Below are positions 57,981-64,000 of a stretch of 64,000 bases of DNA, in pieces. Source of the stretch: an uncultured delta proteobacterium (GTDB taxonomy: Bacteria > Desulfobacterota > Desulfovibrionia > Desulfovibrionales > Desulfovibrionaceae); contig CAIMRY010000019.1 in the NCBI GenBank assembly GCA_903843965.1, positions 186,001-250,000 on the forward strand, given 5' to 3'. Numbering within the stretch: position 1 is the stretch's first letter; every line of letters begins with the position of its first letter. The notes below the pieces were generated by a model. It was not told the DNA's origin. It did not search any database and saw only the letters and a list, made by a program, of their open reading frames with translations. Both the position numbers and the translations under genes were made by a program.

Positions 57981-60914
57981 CTACCACCCCACCGGCAGCC
58001 GCGCCTTTTGTCCGGCCTTGTTGGAGAACAGCACGTGCCCGTTCTCCCGGCCATAGAGGTACAGGTCGCGGGTCACAGCCACGTCCTGGCGGCAGTATGT
58101 GGCGATCTCGTCCAACCGCCCTTCCGCCCACCACTTGAGGGCTTGCAGGCCGTCCGCGCTCTTGCCCACGTTCAGCGTGGCCTGGGCCAGGTTGTCCAGT
58201 TTGAGCCTGTAGCCCAGGCGCTCATGCACGTGGGCCAGCATGTCCAGCGTGGGCAGGCTGGCGTAGGCGAAGGGGTGTACCCCGGCCAGCACGCCGTAGT
58301 CAAACCGCAGGATGTTGAAGCCCACCACAAGATCGAATGATTTCAGGCGTTCGACGAGAAGCGGGATCTCGTGCTCCTGGTAGTCCGTGAACGCGTCCTC
58401 GCCGGAGTCGTACAGCACGGCGATGGACACGCCCATGAGGTCGGGCCGGGTCCAACCGCCCACCTCGGCGGCGCTGCGGCGCGTCTCCACATCGACCACG
58501 GCGAAGCGTTTCGGGATGATCATGGCGGGCATGCCGGTCAATTCGAGGCCGGGCAGCGTTCCTTCCTTGGGCATGGCGGTCTCCTGGGCTTTTGAAATTT
58601 CTGGCGTGATTTCCGGTGAGATATCCGCTCCGGGCGCGCCGGTGGACAGCTCGCGCAGCAGGAACAGGGCCGCGGCCTTGTCGATGGGCCGGTTGCCGCT
58701 GCCGCACTTGGGCGAGTGCACGCAGGAGGGGCAGCCCAGCTCGCAGGGGCAGTCGCGGACGACCGCGAGGGTGCGGTCGAGCAGTTCTTCCGCACTGCTG
58801 AAAGCTTCTCTGGTCAAACCCGCGCCGCCGGGCATGCCGTCGTAGATGAACACCGCCGCGCCGCCGGTTTGCGGGTGCAGGGGCGTGCTGATGCCGCCCA
58901 GGTCGTTTCTGTCCGTCATCACCAGCAGCGGCAGGATGCCGATGGCCGCGTGTTCGAAGGCGTGGATGCCGCCCATGAAGTGCAGGTACTGGTCTTCCGC
59001 TTTCCGGCGGGCCGCGTCCGGCACATCGAACCAGATGCCTTCGGTCTCAAAGACCGACGGGGGGAGATCCAGCAGCACCATGCCCAGCAGATTGCCGCCG
59101 CGCGTGCTGCGCTTCTCGTAGCCGGTCACCTGCTCCGTGACCTTGAGCCGGGCCAGGGTGACGCGGGTGCCGAAGACCTCGCGGCGGTCGAAGATTTCGA
59201 GGATTTCCGTATCCTTGCTGCTGCGCACCCGGGTGAAATAGCCCACGCGGGCCGCGCGGACCTTGGCCGTGGCGCCGGGCAGGTCCAGGCTCTCCACCAG
59301 CCAGGTGCGGCCCCGGTGCAGGTACACCGCGCCAGGGTGGGTCTCGCGGCAGGCGCGCAGGCTGTCCACCGCGCCGATGACCGCGCCCGTGTCCGCGTCC
59401 TCGATGGAAATCTGGCTGCCCGCGCCGCGCAGGTCCACGTCGCGCTGGGGGCGCTTGCGCGGGGAGATGATGTCGCGGCCATCCGCGCTGTAGTAGAGCT
59501 TGCCCGCGCTGATGAGCCCGTCCAAGGCCGCGCGCACCCCGGGCGATTTGAGGTACGGCTCGCCGGGTTGCAGGGGCAGCTCGGCGGCAGCGCAGATGAG
59601 GTGGCGCGGCAGGATCACCGGGTTCTCCGGGTTCAGCACGGCGCGCTCCGCCGGGCGGGCGAAGAAATCCTCGGGGTGGCGCATGAAGTACTGGTCCAGC
59701 GCGTCCTCCTGGGCCACCAGCACCACTGCCGACTCCTGCTGGGCCCGGCCCACGCGTCCGCCGCGCTGCAAGGTGGCCATGACGCTGCCGGGGTAGCCCA
59801 CCAGGATGCACACGTCGAGCCCGCCGATGTCGATGCCCAGCTCCAGAGCGCTGGTGCTGATGACCGCCAAGAGGTCGCCCGAGGCCATGCGGCCCTCGAT
59901 CTCGCGGCGCTCCTCAGGCAGAAATCCCGCGCGGTAGGCGCTGATCTTGTCGCGGTAGTCTCCGCTCTTTTCGCTGGCCCAGAGCGCGATGAGTTCGGTC
60001 ATGCGGCGGCTCTGGGCGTAGACGATGGTTTTCAATCCGCGCGAAAGCGCCGCCTGCAACAACTGAATCGCCGCCGTGGCGGGCGAATCCTCGGGGTTCA
60101 GGAAGACCATGTGCCGCGCCCCGGTCGGCGCGCCGGACTGCGTCACTGCCACGGGCTCGATGCCGGTCAAGAGTTGGCACAATTCCGCCGGGTTGCCCAC
60201 CGTGGCCGAGCAGAACACAAACACCGGGTCCGAGCCGTAGTAGCGGCAGATGCGCTGCATGCGCCGCAGCACCTGGCTCATGTGCGCGCCCAGCACGCCC
60301 CGGTAGGTGTGCACCTCGTCGAGCACGATATGCGTGAGCGTGGCGAATACCTGGGCCCAGGTTCCGTGGTGCGGCAGGAGCGAGAGGTGCAGCATCTCCG
60401 GGTTGGTCAGGATCAGGTTGGGCGGCTTCTTGCGTATCTTGGCACGGGCCGAGGGCTTGGTGTCGCCGTCGTAGATGGCGGCGGTGGGCCGCAACGTCGG
60501 GGACAACCCTTCCGGCAGTCCCTCCAGCAACTCGTTGAACCCGCGCAACTGGTCCTGGGCCAGGGCTTTCAAGGGGTATATCGCCAGGGCCCTGGAATCG
60601 GGACTGGCCAGCACGGCCTCGATGATCGGCAGCTGGAAGGCGAAGGTCTTGCCGCTGGCCGTGGGCGTGGCCACCACCACGTGCCGCCCGGCGCGCACCA
60701 GGTCCGCCGCCAGGGCCTGGTGGCTGTACAGCGCGTCTATCCCTCGCGCGGCCAGCACCTCGCGGATGGCCTTGGGCCAGGGGCGCTTTGGCTCCGCATA
60801 CTCGGCCTCGCGTCCCGGCACCAGCCGGTGGTGGCAGACCTGCCTGCCCAGGCGTTCGCTGGCCAGCAGCGCGGCGATGTATTCGGCGACGGGGGAGGTG
60901 TCATGGGGCGGCAT
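57981..60914 (-). CDS. MrfA-like DEAD/DEAH helicase fused to MrfB-like exonuclease
   Basis: About 977 aa. Residues 80-470 form a superfamily 2 helicase: ATPTASGKT (Walker A), LDEVHTYRG (DEVH), FCSATVGNP, STSALELGIDIGGLD and QRGGRVGRAQQ. A middle DUF1998/MZB region has four cysteines (CPCELGCPSC, then KCGSGN, about 721-737), as in MrfA/YprA and Hrq1. Residues from about 804 form a DnaQ/RNase H-like nuclease (FAVVDVETRR, GFNILRFDYGVL, YCRQDVAVTRDLY), matching YprB/MrfB. In Bacillus MrfA and MrfB are separate proteins repairing mitomycin damage. ATG 60914 is chosen without a clear ribosome site. It is divergent from hicA. Confidence 0.87.
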   Translation of the reverse strand: MPPHDTSPVAEYIAALLASERLGRQVCHHRLVPGREAEYAEPKRPWPKAIREVLAARGIDALYSHQALAADLVRAGRHVVVATPTASGKTFAFQLPIIEAVLASPDSRALAIYPLKALAQDQLRGFNELLEGLPEGLSPTLRPTAAIYDGDTKPSARAKIRKKPPNLILTNPEMLHLSLLPHHGTWAQVFATLTHIVLDEVHTYRGVLGAHMSQVLRRMQRICRYYGSDPVFVFCSATVGNPAELCQLLTGIEPVAVTQSGAPTGARHMVFLNPEDSPATAAIQLLQAALSRGLKTIVYAQSRRMTELIALWASEKSGDYRDKISAYRAGFLPEERREIEGRMASGDLLAVISTSALELGIDIGGLDVCILVGYPGSVMATLQRGGRVGRAQQESAVVLVAQEDALDQYFMRHPEDFFARPAERAVLNPENPVILPRHLICAAAELPLQPGEPYLKSPGVRAALDGLISAGKLYYSADGRDIISPRKRPQRDVDLRGAGSQISIEDADTGAVIGAVDSLRACRETHPGAVYLHRGRTWLVESLDLPGATAKVRAARVGYFTRVRSSKDTEILEIFDRREVFGTRVTLARLKVTEQVTGYEKRSTRGGNLLGMVLLDLPPSVFETEGIWFDVPDAARRKAEDQYLHFMGGIHAFEHAAIGILPLLVMTDRNDLGGISTPLHPQTGGAAVFIYDGMPGGAGLTREAFSSAEELLDRTLAVVRDCPCELGCPSCVHSPKCGSGNRPIDKAAALFLLRELSTGAPGADISPEITPEISKAQETAMPKEGTLPGLELTGMPAMIIPKRFAVVDVETRRSAAEVGGWTRPDLMGVSIAVLYDSGEDAFTDYQEHEIPLLVERLKSFDLVVGFNILRFDYGVLAGVHPFAYASLPTLDMLAHVHERLGYRLKLDNLAQATLNVGKSADGLQALKWWAEGRLDEIATYCRQDVAVTRDLYLYGRENGHVLFSNKAGQKARLPVGW

Positions 60915-60971
60915 GGAGGGAGTGTAGGGGAAATGGGGGTGGGGGTCGAGGGGGGTAAGGGCGAGACGGAA

Positions 60972-61018
60972 ACACAACACAAGTGTTGACTCTGCTTCTT
61001 GCAACACTTATGTTGTGT
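60972..61018. promoter_or_regulatory. Twin palindromic operator ahead of hicA
   Basis: Two 17-bp half-sites face each other: 60972-60988 and 61002-61018, inverted with one mismatch and a 13-bp spacer. Each is itself palindromic (CAACAC-AA-GTGTTG; CAACA-CTTA-TGTTG). The right-hand site ends two bases before the hicA ATG, so a bound antitoxin would block transcription or initiation. It also lies between hicA and the divergent helicase. Confidence 0.75.
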
Positions 61019-61020
61019 CC

Positions 61021-61215
61021 ATGACAGCCAAGGAATTCCAGCGCTGGCTGCGCAAACAGGGGTGCAGCTTCGAGAGCAGCCGGGGCGGGAGCGGGCATCT
61101 GACCGTGCGTCTGGGCGGGCGGAAGTCGATCCTGCCCATGCACGGCCAGGGCAAGGAACTGGGAACCGGGCTGGTGCAGAAGATCAAGAAAGACCTTGGC
61201 CTTGACCAACAGTAA
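61021..61215 (+). CDS. hicA: HicA-type toxin (mRNA interferase)
   Basis: Protein of 64 aa. MTAKEFQRWLRKQGCSFESS and the RGGSGHLTVRLGG motif, with the single catalytic His, plus LPMHGQGKELGTGLVQKIKKDL, match HicA toxins (double-stranded RNA-binding-like fold that cleaves mRNA). ATG 61021 is used; GTG 61015 is possible. There is no Shine-Dalgarno site, and the operator overlaps the leader. hicB follows 16 bp downstream, the standard toxin-first order for HicAB. Confidence 0.92.
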   Translation: MTAKEFQRWLRKQGCSFESSRGGSGHLTVRLGGRKSILPMHGQGKELGTGLVQKIKKDLGLDQQ

Positions 61216-61231
61216 GACGAGGAGAGACAGC

Positions 61232-61648
61232 ATGCTGGCCTATGCCATCGAAATAAGCCCCGACGACAACGTCACCCTGCTGGTGACCTGCCCGGACCTG
61301 CCGGAGGTGACCACCTGGGCCGAGGACGAGGCCGATGCCGTGCTCCGAGCCCGCGACGCCATTGAAGAGGCTTTGGCCGCGCGCATCGCCGACCGTGAAG
61401 AGATTCCCGTGCCCGCGCCCGCCCTGGGTCGGCCCGTGGCGGCGCTGCCCGCGCTGGCGGAGCTGAAGATCGCGCTGTATTGCGCCATGCGCGAGACCGG
61501 CACGCGCAAGGCCGATCTGGCGCGGCTGCTCTCGGCCCACGGCCCGCAGGTGGACCGCCTGCTGGACCTGCGCCACGCCTCGCGCCTGGACCAGCTGGAG
61601 ACGGCGCTGGCCGCGCTCAGTAAACGGGTGGAGGTGCGGGTGGTGTAG
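61232..61648 (+). CDS. hicB: HicB-type antitoxin with C-terminal DNA-binding region
   Basis: Protein of 138 aa. The N-terminal partial RNase H-like fold (AYAIEISPDDNVTLLVTCPDLPEVTTWAEDEADA) is characteristic of HicB; RDAIEEALAARI completes it. The C-terminal 55 residues (GTRKADLARLLSAHGPQVDRLL) fit a helix-turn-helix that would bind the palindromic operator upstream. It neutralises HicA and represses the operon. ATG 61232 has AGGAG seven bases upstream. Downstream lies a remnant of helicase coding sequence. Confidence 0.92.
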   Translation: MLAYAIEISPDDNVTLLVTCPDLPEVTTWAEDEADAVLRARDAIEEALAARIADREEIPVPAPALGRPVAALPALAELKIALYCAMRETGTRKADLARLLSAHGPQVDRLLDLRHASRLDQLETALAALSKRVEVRVV

Positions 61649-61655
61649 GGGCGTT

Positions 61656-61720
61656 GGTGCGCCACCTGCCTACTCAAGCTCTCGCAATTGAGCAGCGCGG
61701 CCATGTATTCGGCTACAGTG
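61656..61720 (-). pseudogene. Diverged remnant of the 5' end of a helicase gene
   Basis: Minus-strand translation VAEYMAALLNCESLSRQVAHQR aligns with residues near the start of the intact helicase (VAEYIAALLASERLGRQVCH). At DNA level about 65 bp align with 60836-60890, sharing runs such as AGCAGCGCGGC and ATGTATTCGGC. It lies just past hicB, in the same orientation as the helicase, with no further helicase sequence beyond. Confidence 0.8.
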
Positions 61721-61748
61721 AGGGGGGGATTTATCTCACAGGTATAGA

Positions 61749-62636
61749 CTAGTGACGGCCCAGGTGTTTATGAAATCTGGAGGCTCGGCTATAAATTAAA
61801 AAATTTCCTTCATAACCCAGGAGCCTTAGCAGATATTCTCGAACAATATCTTGCCCATTATTGTAGTACCCAGTCAAGACTCGGAATGGTTTCCTCGAAA
61901 GCCCAAAATGGATGATCTCGTTACGCAATTCAATTAGCCGCTTTATGCCCGGTTTCATCCCAACTTCGTGAAGCATATCCTTCAAGAGCGTTTCAAAAGG
62001 AATGGTGGGTTCTTTTTTAAGACTGGCCTTTGGGGGAGAACTCACTTTTCTAAATCCTTTGAAGAAGGGGATATGGTGGACGTGCGCATAGGTGCCCTTC
62101 ATGTTCTCAAATATAATAAACAATTGAGCCAGCTTTAGTTCTAGAGGTCGGGAAGGGGCATCTGTGAATGTTAGCATGTCTATAACCGCATACAGCTTTC
62201 TGGGACGCTTAAGCTTTCTATAGCGCGGCCATACTTGCTGTAGGAAGTTTACTACAGAATCACCATTGTTGGTGTCCAGTAGTGGGCGAAACATCATGGA
62301 GACACCACGAACTGAAAGCCTTCTCCATCCACCGCTGACTGTTGAAAACTCAAAAGCAACAACCTGGGACATTGAGGCAAGTGAGAGCAATGCACATATG
62401 TCCCTGACGACATTCTCTCCTTCGATCTTACTCTTTGCGCCCTCAACTTCTATGCTTGTCGTGTGTATAAATTGGCCCACCTGCTTACTGGGCATCATGC
62501 CATGTTTGTTCTGAATGATCTTTACGCTGTATCGGCCAAGTTTACAGGCAATAACATTTAGAAGCCAAGACCCGTCGGCATTGACTGTTGTTGTGTTGCC
62601 AAGTCCATAATAATTTGCAACCTGGGCAATTAGCAT
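61749..62636 (-). CDS. AT-rich HEPN-motif protein (ApeA-like?)
   Basis: Protein of 295 aa with markedly lower GC than its surroundings. The C-terminal third is helical and carries LIELRNEIIHFGLS: Arg238-Asn239-x3-His243, the RNxxxH signature of HEPN RNases. LELKLAQLFIIFENMKG and FETLLKDMLHEVGMKPG look like the other helices of the four-helix bundle. The N-terminal 150 residues are unassigned and beta-rich. ATG 62636 has AAGG six bases upstream; codon-like sequence continues upstream without a normal start, so the N terminus may be lost. Its place beside HicAB suggests a phage-defence or toxin role. ApeA-type single-HEPN proteins are the closest idea. Confidence 0.6.
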   Translation of the reverse strand: MLIAQVANYYGLGNTTTVNADGSWLLNVIACKLGRYSVKIIQNKHGMMPSKQVGQFIHTTSIEVEGAKSKIEGENVVRDICALLSLASMSQVVAFEFSTVSGGWRRLSVRGVSMMFRPLLDTNNGDSVVNFLQQVWPRYRKLKRPRKLYAVIDMLTFTDAPSRPLELKLAQLFIIFENMKGTYAHVHHIPFFKGFRKVSSPPKASLKKEPTIPFETLLKDMLHEVGMKPGIKRLIELRNEIIHFGLSRKPFRVLTGYYNNGQDIVREYLLRLLGYEGNFLIYSRASRFHKHLGRH

Positions 62637-62685
62637 ACTTAACCTTGGGAAGGCGATGCGGTGAATGAACGTCTGGTCTTTCTCC

Positions 62686-64000
<1,315 letters not shown>

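Overview
The window looks like chromosomal DNA of a GC-rich deltaproteobacterium, most likely a Desulfovibrionaceae relative. The basis is high GC with strong GC bias at third codon positions, abundant sigma-54 activators and hybrid kinases, a rubrerythrin-like protein, and a bacterial STT3/PglB oligosaccharyltransferase of the kind known from Desulfovibrio. No rRNA, tRNA, CRISPR array or insertion sequence was recognised. The species is inferred, not proven.

Positions 1-24861 (all minus strand) form a glycan island of tightly coupled genes with many ATGA, GTGA, TGATG and TAGTG overlaps. It has the core of a nonulosonic acid (pseudaminate/legionaminate-like) pathway: nucleotidyltransferase, 4,6-dehydratase, DegT aminotransferases, GNAT acetyltransferases, PseG/SpsG-type hydrolase, NeuB/SpsE synthase, two SpsF-type and one NeuA-type cytidylyltransferase. 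Around these sit three radical SAM proteins, a formyltransferase, methyltransferases, a PIG-L deacetylase, WbqC and GSCFA proteins, GT-B-like proteins, and a large protein with a degenerate NeuA-like N terminus and a beta-propeller-like C terminus. The likely role is decorating flagellin or a surface polysaccharide. A decayed copy of the 3' end of the large propeller gene lies at 13626-13800.

Positions 24862-31942 hold a 1.36 kb gene-poor stretch with a good minus-strand sigma-54 promoter, then a methyltransferase, a polytopic GT-C-like protein, a B12-binding radical SAM protein and a divergent GT9 heptosyltransferase-like gene. A second gene-poor stretch (31277-32005) carries a minus-strand intrinsic terminator with no gene upstream of it.

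Positions 32006-40483 (plus strand) form a signalling block: an NtrC-type regulator, two single-domain receivers, a hybrid kinase with a periplasmic solute-binding domain, a rubrerythrin-like protein, an unknown protein with an in-frame 9-bp minisatellite, and a kinase-like ATPase.

Positions 40550-50840 (minus strand) are one apparent operon mixing type II secretion-like genes (C, D, N, M and L-like) with an STT3/PglB oligosaccharyltransferase, a DegT aminotransferase and two GT2 glycosyltransferases. This suggests protein N-glycosylation linked to an envelope machine.

Positions 50942-64000 hold a large hybrid kinase, dapF, a coiled-coil protein, an EamA transporter, a pentapeptide-repeat protein, a fused MrfA-like helicase and MrfB-like exonuclease, a HicAB toxin-antitoxin pair, a diverged remnant of the helicase 5' end beyond hicB, an AT-rich HEPN-motif protein and a sigma-54 regulator cut by the window end.
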